A stretch of DNA of 64,000 bases, taken from the NCBI RefSeq assembly GCF_013386765.1, contig NZ_JACARE010000019.1, positions 131,755 to 195,754 of the forward strand. Direction: 5' to 3'. The stretch is from Pseudomonas yamanorum. GTDB taxonomy: Bacteria; Pseudomonadota; Gammaproteobacteria; Pseudomonadales; Pseudomonadaceae. Position numbers and translations under genes: made by a program. The notes under the pieces were generated by a model. That model searched no databases. It was not told the origin of the DNA and saw only the letters and a program-made list of their open reading frames with translations. Each line of letters starts with the position of its first letter. The stretch's first letter is position 1. This document shows, piece by piece, positions 34,204-43,398 of this stretch.

Positions 34204-36066
34204 GTGGAAATGGACGAGCCGCAAAAGGACGATTCCGCTTTTAACGCCAAAAACATCAAGATCTGGAAGCTATCTCACGGCGGAAAAACCTTTACCGCCG
34301 ACCAACATGCCAGTTTCGTGAGCAACCGGCTTGCTGTAGTGCACAGAGATACCAAGGTCAATCAAGGCAAGCATTTCAAAGGTGAACCGGAGGGTACATT
34401 GTTCTACCTCTGCCACGGCAATGCCGTACAGGCTCTGGCCCGTTTTTGCGGCCCGGCCAAGGTCGATGACGAGGGCTGGCAAAAACGTCCGTATCAATTA
34501 CTAAGACGCTCCAGCCAACAAACGCCCTATCGGGACAGCAAAAAAAAGTGGACGCCTCAAGGCAATTCGACTTTCTTCTCGGTCCCGACAGCAGAGCTAC
34601 CGGAGTTTGAACAAACCCTGCTCCAACCTTACTTCGGACTCAAACTGGCGGAACTCATGAATCTGGAACCCATAGACGACACTATTGAATTTCTGCGTGT
34701 CCCCCAACTGCAGGCGGCGGAGCCAGGGCCACTCAACCGAATTCTCTTTGGCCCTCCAGGGACCGGTAAAACCTACCGCTCGGTGGCCGAATCGGTAGCG
34801 ATCGTCGAGTCGGTGGCGCTTGCTGACGTGCTCAATACGGCGGCTTATACGGACACGAAGGCACGCTTCGACCATTACCGAAAAGAAGGCCAGATTGATT
34901 TTGTAACCTTCCATCCCTCGTATTCTTATCAGGACTTCGTGGAAGGTATTCGACCAGACACGGTGGACGGTCAACTGTCGTATCAGGTCGAACCTGGGAT
35001 ACTCAAGCGAATCGCCGACGCCGCAACGGCCAACTGGCATGCAAGCCTGCAAACCGCCGGAACGACCCTGAGTGATACGGAACGATTTGACAGGGCATTC
35101 GAACAGGTCCTGGAAGATGTCGAGGAAGCGACCTCCGGTTTCGTCCAGGCCACGCTTTACAACAAGACCAAGGTGAACGTCCGAGTTAGTGTGCGTGAGA
35201 AGAGTCTGTTACTGACCAAGCCGGGATCCAACACACAGTTCAGTGTTGCCAAATCCCAACTGCGCAAGCTTTGGGCAAATCGCGCAAATATCAATAAGCC
35301 AGCCGACACGGGGATTCACACGCGATCGTCCTATTACGCCGCATTGAAACTGCTCGAGGAAACCGATCTGGAACTCGGGCAACCCGTCGTGCATACCCCA
35401 ATCACCTTAAAGCGTTATGTACTGATCATCGATGAAATCAACCGCGGCAACATCGCAAAGATTTTCGGTGAGCTCATCACACTGATTGAAGACGACAAGC
35501 GCCTAGGCGAAAGAAACGAACTGACCGTGCGTCTGCCCTACAGCCCGGACGAACTGCCCTTCGGCCTGCCACCGAACTTGTACCTGTTGGGCACCATGAA
35601 TACAGCCGACAGGTCTATCGCGTTGCTCGATACCGCATTGCGTCGCCGTTTCGATTTCCGGGAGTTGATGCCAGATGCCTCAATACTGGAGGGAAAAGTA
35701 GTAGAAGGCATCAACCTGCAAACCTTGCTGGATACGCTCAATCGCCGAATCGTTTTTCTGGTCGGGCGCAATCACACCCTGGGCCATGCCTACCTGACAG
35801 ACGTCAAAGACTTTGGTGCATTGGAGTCGAGGTTTTTCAACCGAATAATTCCATTGTTGCAGGAGTACTTTTTCGATGACTGGGCCAAGATTCGTCTGGT
35901 CTTCAAAGATAGCGGCAAGAAGCAATATGCCCTGCAGATCGTACGAGAGTACGAAGAGGATGCACTCGAGGTACTGGGGGATGATATTGACGTTATCCAA
36001 AATCGCACTCGCTATGAAATCGCCAGCAAGCTGACACCTGACATGATCCGAGCCATTTACGAATGA
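34204..36066 (+). CDS. mcrB: McrB-type AAA+ NTPase of a type IV restriction system
   Basis: A 620-residue protein. The first 150 residues form an unrecognised N-terminal domain, expected to recognise modified DNA. The AAA+ motor follows: Walker A GPPGTGKT at 183-190, Walker B LIIDEINRGN at 408-416, and the McrB signature MNTADRS at 465-471 with the RRRF arginine region after it. McrB rings hydrolyse GTP to translocate DNA and recruit McrC. The start is GTG at 34204, with AGGAAGG six bases before it. It overlaps mcrC by four bases. The sequence is AT-richer than its neighbours, suggesting transfer. Confidence 0.88.
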   Translation: MEMDEPQKDDSAFNAKNIKIWKLSHGGKTFTADQHASFVSNRLAVVHRDTKVNQGKHFKGEPEGTLFYLCHGNAVQALARFCGPAKVDDEGWQKRPYQLLRRSSQQTPYRDSKKKWTPQGNSTFFSVPTAELPEFEQTLLQPYFGLKLAELMNLEPIDDTIEFLRVPQLQAAEPGPLNRILFGPPGTGKTYRSVAESVAIVESVALADVLNTAAYTDTKARFDHYRKEGQIDFVTFHPSYSYQDFVEGIRPDTVDGQLSYQVEPGILKRIADAATANWHASLQTAGTTLSDTERFDRAFEQVLEDVEEATSGFVQATLYNKTKVNVRVSVREKSLLLTKPGSNTQFSVAKSQLRKLWANRANINKPADTGIHTRSSYYAALKLLEETDLELGQPVVHTPITLKRYVLIIDEINRGNIAKIFGELITLIEDDKRLGERNELTVRLPYSPDELPFGLPPNLYLLGTMNTADRSIALLDTALRRRFDFRELMPDASILEGKVVEGINLQTLLDTLNRRIVFLVGRNHTLGHAYLTDVKDFGALESRFFNRIIPLLQEYFFDDWAKIRLVFKDSGKKQYALQIVREYEEDALEVLGDDIDVIQNRTRYEIASKLTPDMIRAIYE

Positions 36067-37364
36067 CGGTCGTCAGCTTTCGGGAATACCTACCCATCAC
36101 CGTGTGCAAGGCACTTTCCAGCCCAACGGAATCGGTGCTGACACACGATGAACTCGACGCGTTGGAGGCGCTCGGAAAGCAGCTGAATATCACGATCATC
36201 GAACACATCTCAAGAACCAAAGTACGTCCTCGCCAGTTCGTGGGAAGTGTCCAGGTAGGTGATCGACTGCTTGAGTTTCTTCCGAAAATCGAGCCTGAGG
36301 GGCTAAGCGACCTTCCCGTCGTTCGGCAAAATCTTCTGCAAATGCTACTGGTCGCTCACGATCTTGAACTAAGTCACACCAACTTGGCTGACCTGACACA
36401 CACCTCAGGAAGCTGGCTCGACTTGCTGATGCGTTTTTTCTGTAATGCCTTTACCGCACAACTGCGCCATGGCCTGGTGAAACGCTACCGTGTCGAGGAG
36501 GACGATCTACCTGTAGTACGTGGGCGCTTGCTCTTGGATGAACAAGTATCCCGCAACTTCATTCACAAGGAACGCATGGCCTGTGAGTTTGATGAGCTCG
36601 ATGAAAATCATCCGCTTAACCAAGCGTTCAAATGGGTCATCGGGCGAATGCTGCGTTTGGCGCAATCGGAGCGGACTCAGCAGGCAGCCAGAGAACTGCT
36701 GCTGCATTTGTCGGCGGTATCTGACGTCCCCATCAATCGGCTGAACATTGCTCAAATAACCTTGGATCGCAGTGCTGAACGCTTCCGCATGTGCTGGGAG
36801 CTGGCGAAGTTGTTTATTACAGGTAATACGTCTGATATCTACGCAGGAGCACAACAGTCATTCGCACTGCTGTTCGACATGAATGACCTATTTGAAGGCT
36901 ATATAGGTAAAACTTTCCAACGAGCCCTGCGCCAACACCCAACGCAAAGGGTGCGGCTACAACACTCGGAACGCTATCTGGTTAAAGAGGTAGCCTCCGG
37001 CCAGCGCCTGTTCAAGCTTCGACCCGATATCGTGATCGTAGAGGGCGACACTATAAGCTGCATTGTTGACACTAAATGGAAGCGCCTGCTCGCGAAACAA
37101 CGCAAAGCCGGTGTATTACAGTCGGATCTTTATCAGATGTATGCCTACGCCGGACAGCATCAGTGCGACTCTATTGTCTTGCTTTATCCCTGGAATCCCG
37201 ACGCTGGCGAACTTCAAAATATACGTAAGCGCTTTCAAGTCGAGGGATCGGATGTCTGTATCAAAATCGCTGAAGTTTCCCTCTACGACCTGTCAGGGGT
37301 ACCCGCGCAACTGCTTGGGTTACTGAGTGGAGAGGTTTCAACCGCTCCACTCACAGCAGGATAG
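36063..37364 (+). CDS. mcrC: McrC-type endonuclease subunit of a type IV restriction system
   Basis: A 433-residue protein that pairs with the McrB ring and cuts modified DNA. The N-terminal half contains the McrC beta-rich docking region (VRPRQFVGSVQVGDRLLEFLPKI). The C-terminal half has a PD-(D/E)XK nuclease: RPDIVIVEGDTISCIVDTKWKRL gives the D...D-x-K triad, followed by a QMYAY helix. Its start overlaps the mcrB stop (ATGA). AT-rich codon use matches mcrB. Confidence 0.9.
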   Translation: MTVVSFREYLPITVCKALSSPTESVLTHDELDALEALGKQLNITIIEHISRTKVRPRQFVGSVQVGDRLLEFLPKIEPEGLSDLPVVRQNLLQMLLVAHDLELSHTNLADLTHTSGSWLDLLMRFFCNAFTAQLRHGLVKRYRVEEDDLPVVRGRLLLDEQVSRNFIHKERMACEFDELDENHPLNQAFKWVIGRMLRLAQSERTQQAARELLLHLSAVSDVPINRLNIAQITLDRSAERFRMCWELAKLFITGNTSDIYAGAQQSFALLFDMNDLFEGYIGKTFQRALRQHPTQRVRLQHSERYLVKEVASGQRLFKLRPDIVIVEGDTISCIVDTKWKRLLAKQRKAGVLQSDLYQMYAYAGQHQCDSIVLLYPWNPDAGELQNIRKRFQVEGSDVCIKIAEVSLYDLSGVPAQLLGLLSGEVSTAPLTAG

Positions 37365-37389
37365 GTGAATGGTGATGAATGACTGCCGG

Positions 37390-37965
37390 TCAACTCGCAG
37401 ACGTATCGCTGGTGAGTTTGAGGCGCCCGGCGATCTTCGCCACCCGCTCGCCGTAGAGCAGCGCGGTCTTCATGTCACCTTCGGGAATACCTGAGGCATC
37501 CGCATCCGCCGGGGCCTGTACGATCAGGCCCACCGAGCCGCCCAGGTTGTTGACGTCGTTACGGGTGGCGGCCACGGTGTTGGCCGGCAGCAGGCCCAGG
37601 CTGACCCAAATGCCGCCGTGCTGGGAGGCCAGGGTTTGCAGGCCGATCAGCGTGACCTGCTTGTCCCCGCTGAAGCTGGCACTCACGGTAAAGCCGCCAA
37701 ACACCTTGTCTTGCCAGCCCCGGGTAAACCAATACTTGGCCGTGGCGTCCGAGAACTTCTTGAACTGCCAGGCGCTGGAGCCCATGTAGGTTGGCGTGCC
37801 GAAGATAATCCCGTCGGCGGCGCTCAATAGTTCCCAGCCGTCTTCGGGAATATTTCCGTGTTCGTCCACTTCCAGCAGCCGCGCGCCTGCACCTTCAGCC
37901 ACGGTCTCGGCGACGCGGCGGGTATGGCCATAGCCAGAGAAAAACACCACTACTGTGTTGGTCAT
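37390..37965 (-). CDS. Flavodoxin / NAD(P)H:quinone oxidoreductase-like protein
   Basis: About 191 residues from ATG 37965. The phosphate-binding loop FFSGYGHTRRVAETVAEGA at the N-terminus and the GTPTYMGSSAWQFKKFSD and NDVNNLGGS segments match FMN-binding WrbA/flavodoxin-fold quinone reductases. It would reduce quinones by two electrons. It is divergent from a TetR gene. Its final eight codons lie within and beside the right copy of the repeat bracketing the McrBC cassette, so the C-terminal residues may be recent. Confidence 0.83.
   Translation of the reverse strand: MTNTVVVFFSGYGHTRRVAETVAEGAGARLLEVDEHGNIPEDGWELLSAADGIIFGTPTYMGSSAWQFKKFSDATAKYWFTRGWQDKVFGGFTVSASFSGDKQVTLIGLQTLASQHGGIWVSLGLLPANTVAATRNDVNNLGGSVGLIVQAPADADASGIPEGDMKTALLYGERVAKIAGRLKLTSDTSAS
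37400..37417 (+). repeat. Right copy of the direct repeat flanking the McrBC cassette
   Basis: GACGTATCGCTGGTGAGT matches the left copy at 34104-34121 at 17 of 18 positions and in the same orientation. It lies inside the last codons of the flavodoxin gene on the opposite strand. Confidence 0.75.
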
Positions 37966-38000
37966 GTGCAGCTGTCCTGTCAAGATTTGAGAGTAAGCAT

Positions 38001-38014
38001 ACTGACCAGTCGGT
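38001..38014. promoter_or_regulatory. Candidate TetR operator between the flavodoxin and TetR genes
   Basis: ACTGACCAGTCGGT has the ACYGAC-N2-GTCRGT inverted symmetry typical of TetR-family sites. It is in the 114-base gap between the two divergent genes. Confidence 0.5.
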
Positions 38015-38079
38015 TTGACTCTCGTCAAGAGGCGGCCCTAGACTCTTTTCAACGGTTTTTTGAAAAGGCGGGCATAACC

Positions 38080-38664
38080 ATGGGACGACCCTCACGCAAG
38101 GACGAGCTGCTGGCAGCAGGCATCGCGGTGCTGCATCGCCAGGGCTATGCAGGCTCCTCGGTGGACGCCATCGTGGAAGAGGCCGGGATGCAGAAAGGCT
38201 CGTTCTTCGGGCATTTCGGTTCCAAGGAAGCCTTTGCGAGTGAAGCCCTCAAGGGCTATTTCAAAGGCTGGACCGGCAACGCGGAAGCCATTTTGGCTAA
38301 CCCCGACCTGAATAACCGGGCAAAGCTTGAGGCTCTGGTGCGGATTTCCACGCCCGGGGACTGCGAGACCTACGGTTATGGCTGCCTGATCGGCAACCTG
38401 GCCGCCGAGATGAGCATGCGCCACGACGACGTGCGCAACACCCTGGTGGATATCCTTGCGGAGTGGACCAGGCCCTTTGCACAACTGGTGCGCGAGGGCG
38501 TGGCCAGCGGGGAGTTTCGCGCCGGGCTGGAGCCCGAGGCGACGGCGCGCTTTTTGATCAATGCGCTACAGGGAAGCGTACTGCGCGGCAAGGTGGACCG
38601 CACCACCGAGCCGTACGAGGATTTCCTCGCATTGGCCTCCACGTTACTGCTGGCGGATGCGTGA
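38080..38664 (+). CDS. TetR-family regulator
   Basis: About 194 residues, starting at ATG 38080 (an earlier start would run through the divergent promoter). Helix-turn-helix: GYAGSSVDAIVEEAGMQKGSFFGHFGSKEAFASEAL. It is probably the repressor of the divergent flavodoxin-type quinone reductase, in the style of quinone- or electrophile-sensing TetR proteins. The last 21 bases overlap the end of the convergent glycosyltransferase gene. Confidence 0.86.
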   Translation: MGRPSRKDELLAAGIAVLHRQGYAGSSVDAIVEEAGMQKGSFFGHFGSKEAFASEALKGYFKGWTGNAEAILANPDLNNRAKLEALVRISTPGDCETYGYGCLIGNLAAEMSMRHDDVRNTLVDILAEWTRPFAQLVREGVASGEFRAGLEPEATARFLINALQGSVLRGKVDRTTEPYEDFLALASTLLLADA

Positions 38665-40479
38665 AAGCAACGCCTCGCCCAACGCCTCGGGCCGCCCGCT
38701 GAACAACGTTTGCAACGGCTGCGGCGACGCCAGGTGGCGGTACAACGCACTGCGCTCGGCGTAATTGCCGGCCAGGCGCACCGCCGCCTGCACGTACGCT
38801 TCAAGGGTCGGGGCGATGGTCCAGTCGGGCAAGCCGACCCGGCGAAACAACCCCTCGTCGATATGCTCGAACACCTGCGGCCCGGTCTTGCACACGCCCG
38901 GCAGGCCGACCGTCAGCGCATCGATGATGCCGTTGGTGTTGCCGAACGGGAACGGGCTGAGGAACAGGTCGCAGCGATTCAGGGTGGCCATGTAATCCGC
39001 GTAGGGCTGGTGCGGGTACACCGTGGCATCGCCCACGTAGCGCTCGATCAGGCGCACCAGTTGCGGGAACAACAGGCCCTGGGCCTGGCCCACCAGAAAG
39101 TGAAAACGCACGCGCTTGCCGGTCTCGCGCAAGGTGCTCAGGGCGATCGCCTGGCACGCGCGCAAAAACGTCGGGTTGAGTTTCATGGTGGTCGCTGCAA
39201 TGGCGATGTTCACCACCGGCGCGTCGAGCCGCTCCAGCCGTGGCAGGTCGACGCTGATGGCCGACGGACGATACGGCTGGCCATCGGCAGGCAAGCGCAG
39301 CAGGTGCTCGCTGAAGCAGGCCGGATCACCGACAAAATCCTCTTCCACGCTGATGCAGTCGATATGCCGCGAACCGGTAGTTGCCGGATGCCCCAGCGCC
39401 GCCACCTGCAACGGTGCAAAGCGCAGGTTGCTGGCAAACATCGTGATCTGGAACATGCCGACGCTGGGCATGTAGAACACCTCGGGCCGGCGTGATTCGG
39501 CCAGTGCCGTCAGTTCCCGCAGGCAGGCGAACAAGTCATCCGGCCGGGCCAGCTCGATAAACTCATCGAACACTTCACGCCCCAGCGCATCCACGTTGGC
39601 GCCGTAGCCGACTGCGACCACGTGAAAATCCCGTCGAGCGGCCTGCAGGGTCAGCGAGTGGGTGCGGTAGATCGAATGCCCGCCGGAAAACCATTCCAGC
39701 AGCACCAGCATCAGCGGCTTTTCCCGGGCGACCGGTGCTTGTGGCACCACGCTGCGGATGCCCAGGCTTTCCAGCTTGCGTTCGATCAGCGTATTGATCG
39801 AGGCCTTGATGCGGTGCCGCTCCGGCAGGTCGGCGTAGCTGCAATGCATGTACACATCGTGCAGCACGTTCAGCGGCAGCGCGTCGAGGCTGTCGAGTTG
39901 CTCAAGGCGCCCCGGCAACCAGGCCAACAACGCCTCGCGCTTGGAATGGGCCGCCGGGGTGCCGAGAAAGCGCGGCGACATCAACGCCATGAACAGCGCC
40001 GCCGCCAGCGTCGGGTTTTGCGCCCACAGCAGTTCCACGTCCAGCGGCAATTGCGACTCGGGGGAATACAGCAGGCAGAACTTCACCAGGTCCTGTTCGG
40101 CAATCCGGTAATCGCCGCCCGGGCCCAGCAGGTTCAGCGAGCGCAGGATGTGGTCGCAGTTGACGAAGGCGCTGGCGGCAAACAGTGATGACAGCCAGCG
40201 TTGCAGGTTGATGAGCTGGCCAAAACCGTTGGGGCTGATGCTGAAACCCGGGTCGGAAAACAACGCGGTGATGGCGCTGGTGAGCCGGGTCAACACGTGG
40301 CTTTCCAGCTCTCCCGGGCTGATCGCCGGGGACACCGACAATGAGAACTGCTCCGACAGTTTGCCGTAGTTGCGATCGATCAACTGCAGCAGGCGCACCA
40401 ACTCCCGGGCGCCGCCTTCGTGGTCGCGGGTGTAGCACAGGTATTCGAACGTCTCGAGGGAAAACACCGGATCATTCAT
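38644..40479 (-). CDS. HMW1C-like cytoplasmic N-glucosyltransferase
   Basis: A 611-residue GT41-type enzyme of the size of Haemophilus and Actinobacillus HMW1C. The N-terminal all-helical half is followed by a GT-B fold with VLLEWFSGGHSIYRTHSLTLQAARRDF, VAALGHPATTGS, LSPFPFGNTNGIIDALTVGLPGVCKTGPQVFEHIDEGLFRRVGLPDW. The last block carries the UDP-sugar-binding residues conserved in this family. HMW1C enzymes add glucose or galactose to Asn in N-x-S/T of a co-encoded adhesin, in the cytoplasm before export. The gene overlaps the adhesin stop (ATGA), which strongly supports that partner. Confidence 0.87.
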   Translation of the reverse strand: MNDPVFSLETFEYLCYTRDHEGGARELVRLLQLIDRNYGKLSEQFSLSVSPAISPGELESHVLTRLTSAITALFSDPGFSISPNGFGQLINLQRWLSSLFAASAFVNCDHILRSLNLLGPGGDYRIAEQDLVKFCLLYSPESQLPLDVELLWAQNPTLAAALFMALMSPRFLGTPAAHSKREALLAWLPGRLEQLDSLDALPLNVLHDVYMHCSYADLPERHRIKASINTLIERKLESLGIRSVVPQAPVAREKPLMLVLLEWFSGGHSIYRTHSLTLQAARRDFHVVAVGYGANVDALGREVFDEFIELARPDDLFACLRELTALAESRRPEVFYMPSVGMFQITMFASNLRFAPLQVAALGHPATTGSRHIDCISVEEDFVGDPACFSEHLLRLPADGQPYRPSAISVDLPRLERLDAPVVNIAIAATTMKLNPTFLRACQAIALSTLRETGKRVRFHFLVGQAQGLLFPQLVRLIERYVGDATVYPHQPYADYMATLNRCDLFLSPFPFGNTNGIIDALTVGLPGVCKTGPQVFEHIDEGLFRRVGLPDWTIAPTLEAYVQAAVRLAGNYAERSALYRHLASPQPLQTLFSGRPEALGEALLSRIRQQ

Positions 40480-43388
40480 CGGGTTTGCACCACGTCGATG
40501 TTCACCTCGTCGGCGGCGCTGCCCATTGCGGTGAGGTGATAGTCCGGCGCCAGCGGCTGGCTCCAGGCACCGCCCACGGCTTGCGCCTGCTGGTACTGGC
40601 GAGTGGGTTCGCTGGCGGTTTCCAGCAGCCCGTTGTGGATCAGCCCGCCACGGCTGATCAGCACCGCGCCGTTGCCGCTGGCGGTCAGGGTGGTGACGTC
40701 GTCGGTGTGGGTGATGTAGTTGGCGGAGGGTGTATCGAGGTCCAGGCGCAGCAACCCGTCCGCCACCTGCAGCAGGTTGTTGCCGTGATCGAAACTCAAG
40801 GCTGCACCGCCGCCGCTGCCATTGAGGGTGATATTGCCGCCGGCGCCGGTCATCACGTTGTTGTAGCCCTTGGCATTGGTGGCGCTGAAGGCAATCCCGG
40901 CGCCCGAACCTTGCGCCGTACCCTGCAGGCTGATATCGCCGCTGCCGGAGAGAATATTCACCCCGTTGCCAGGGCCCGACGCACCGCTGCGAATACTCAA
41001 GCCCGCCGCACTGGAAGCCGGCCCGGCGCGCCCGTTCAACGTGATGTCGCCGCTGGCCGTCGACACGTTGATCACCGAACCGGTGCCGGTGGAGTTGAGG
41101 GTCGTGCCCGCATCCCCGTCACTGCTGCCATCGATGAAAATATCACCGCCCCGGGCCGCGTTCAGCGTGACTGTACCGGTGCCGGAAGACGCGATAAACA
41201 CACCGCGACCGGAGCCGCTGTTGCCCTCTATGGTCAAGGTGCCGTCGCCCACACTGAGGGTTTGCGCAGAGGTCGCCGCCGTCGAACACACCAGCACGCC
41301 GGACCCCGACACGGCACTGCCGCGCAACGTGACATTACCGCTGCCGCTGGCCGCGATGGTGTTGCTGGTGCTGAAAATCCGTGTGCCGTTGCCGCTGCCC
41401 AGGTTGGTGCTGTCCACCGTGATCGAGCCCGCGCCCGCCGTCAGCAGCTTGCTGCCGCCGGTAAGCACGAACGCATCGCCGGTGCCAGTGCTGCTGGCTT
41501 GCAACGCGGTAAGGCTGATATTGCCGCCGCCGGCATCAATGGTGCTGTTGCTGATGGTGATCGCCGTCGCGGTGGAGCCCGCCGCCAGTGTTGAAGAAGT
41601 GGCGCCCCGCAGGTTCACGTCGCCGCCCTTGGTGGTGAGCCGCGTGCCGTTGCTCAGGGAAATCCCCGTGCCGTTGCTGACGTTGGTGCTGGCCCAGGAC
41701 TGGTCCGGCTGCACCGCACCGCTGATGGTGAGGTTGCCGCCGTTGGTGCTGATGGTGGCGTTGCTCAGCGCCACCGAACCGTTGCCGCTGTTGTTGAAGT
41801 TGGAATACAGCGACACGTTCAAGGTCTTGCCGTCGGCGGCGCTGATGCTGGTATTGGTCATCACGATATTGCGGTGGGCCTGCAAGGTCAGGGTGGCGTT
41901 GCCCACGCCCTTGACGTTGTCCAGCACGTTGATGTCTCCCGACGTGCCGGCGCCCGAGGAGGTGCACACAAGAATCTTCGCACCTTCGGACAGCGATGCG
42001 TTGAGGGTCGCCGAACTCAGGTTGGAGCTGCCACCGGCATTCGGCGTGAACGGCGAACCGGTGGATGTGCCGGAACTGGCGCCCTTGGTGATGTTGATAT
42101 TGAACGGATCGATCAGCCAGGTACCGCCCTGGCCGGACACTGCGCTGAGGTCGACGATGCCGGTGATTTCCAGGGCATGCCCGGAGGTCTCCACCAACCC
42201 GCCACGTCCCTGGCTGCCAGCGCCGCTGACGCTGATGCCGCCGTGGAATTGGGTGCTGTCCTTGGACCAGAGGATCACCTTGCCGCCGTCGCCGCTGCTC
42301 AAGGCGTTGGCGCTGATGTGCGCGTCCTGGCCCATGAAGGTGCTGTCGGCCTCATGCACATTGCCGCCGCCCTGATAGTCGCCGCCCATCAACACGGTGC
42401 CGCCGCCGATATCACCGTCGGCATTGATGCGGCCGCTGTCAAACAGGCCGACGTACTGCCCGGTCATGGTCACGCTGCCGCCCCGCTCGCCCGCATTGCG
42501 CCCCGACACATCGAGCACGCCGCTGTTGACCACCACCCCGTTGCTGCCGCCGTCGAGAATGATCCGGCCGTTGCGCTGTTCCAGGCTGCGGGCCTCGATC
42601 ACGCCTTCGTTGTTCACCACATTGCTGAGCATCGCCTGGGAGTCCCGGGCGCTCATGGCCACGGCGCCGCCGTTGGCACTCAACAGCCCGCGGTTGACCA
42701 CACTGGCGCCGATTGCCGGGTCGTTGACTTCCAGATTGATCAGCCCGTCGCCGTTAAAGTCGAGGGTGATTTTCTCACCGCCGCCCAGCACCACCGAGCC
42801 CAGCCGCGCGACCACCGTGCCTTCGTTCAGCACCTGGCTGCCGAGCAACGCGACACTGCCGCCGTCTTTGGCATTGATGGTGCCCTGGTTGATCACCGCA
42901 CCCTTGCCTTGCCCGGCGAATACGTTTTTACCGGCCATGAAATCGCTGTTGGAGATGTCCAGAGAACTGGCCACCAGGCCACCCACATCCACCATCGAGC
43001 CGGCGCCAAACAGTACGCCCGAGGGGTTGATCAGGAACACCTGGCCGTTGGCATTCAGGTGCCCGAGGATCTGCGAACCGTCGCTGCCGGTGACGCGGTT
43101 GAGGGCAATCGAGGAAGCGCCCGGTTGCAGGAAATTAACCTGGGCGCCGCTGCCGATATTGAAGGTGTCCCAGGTGGCGATCAGCTTGTCGCTGCCTTGG
43201 TGCACCGTCATTACATTGCCGTTGCTGACGATGGTCCCGCTGCCGGCGATCACCTGGCCGTTGGTGGGCAGTGCGTTGCTGTCCAGGGCCAGCGCCGGGA
43301 TGGGCACCAGGCTGTACAGGGCGCACAACACGGCAAAACTCAGGGGCTTGAGCACCGGCAATTCGGCTTTGGATGGATGCGTCTTCAT
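40476..43388 (-). CDS. Filamentous haemagglutinin-type adhesin (TpsA), HMW1-like
   Basis: A 970-residue secreted beta-helix protein. It has a signal peptide (about 1-35, ending ALA), then the two-partner-secretion domain (about 36-300) with the conserved NANGQVFLINPSGVLFG block, then repeats rich in Gly, Ser, Thr and Asn. I count 21 N-x-S/T sequons (X not Pro) between residues 432 and 858 and none in residues 1-431. That is the layout expected of an HMW1C substrate whose secretion domain must stay unmodified. Two Cys (475, 701) are present, but not the C-terminal pair that anchors Haemophilus HMW1, so it may be released. It is the middle gene of TpsB-TpsA-glycosyltransferase. Confidence 0.88.
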   Translation of the reverse strand: MKTHPSKAELPVLKPLSFAVLCALYSLVPIPALALDSNALPTNGQVIAGSGTIVSNGNVMTVHQGSDKLIATWDTFNIGSGAQVNFLQPGASSIALNRVTGSDGSQILGHLNANGQVFLINPSGVLFGAGSMVDVGGLVASSLDISNSDFMAGKNVFAGQGKGAVINQGTINAKDGGSVALLGSQVLNEGTVVARLGSVVLGGGEKITLDFNGDGLINLEVNDPAIGASVVNRGLLSANGGAVAMSARDSQAMLSNVVNNEGVIEARSLEQRNGRIILDGGSNGVVVNSGVLDVSGRNAGERGGSVTMTGQYVGLFDSGRINADGDIGGGTVLMGGDYQGGGNVHEADSTFMGQDAHISANALSSGDGGKVILWSKDSTQFHGGISVSGAGSQGRGGLVETSGHALEITGIVDLSAVSGQGGTWLIDPFNINITKGASSGTSTGSPFTPNAGGSSNLSSATLNASLSEGAKILVCTSSGAGTSGDINVLDNVKGVGNATLTLQAHRNIVMTNTSISAADGKTLNVSLYSNFNNSGNGSVALSNATISTNGGNLTISGAVQPDQSWASTNVSNGTGISLSNGTRLTTKGGDVNLRGATSSTLAAGSTATAITISNSTIDAGGGNISLTALQASSTGTGDAFVLTGGSKLLTAGAGSITVDSTNLGSGNGTRIFSTSNTIAASGSGNVTLRGSAVSGSGVLVCSTAATSAQTLSVGDGTLTIEGNSGSGRGVFIASSGTGTVTLNAARGGDIFIDGSSDGDAGTTLNSTGTGSVINVSTASGDITLNGRAGPASSAAGLSIRSGASGPGNGVNILSGSGDISLQGTAQGSGAGIAFSATNAKGYNNVMTGAGGNITLNGSGGGAALSFDHGNNLLQVADGLLRLDLDTPSANYITHTDDVTTLTASGNGAVLISRGGLIHNGLLETASEPTRQYQQAQAVGGAWSQPLAPDYHLTAMGSAADEVNIDVVQTR

Positions 43389-43398
43389 GGCCTTCTCC

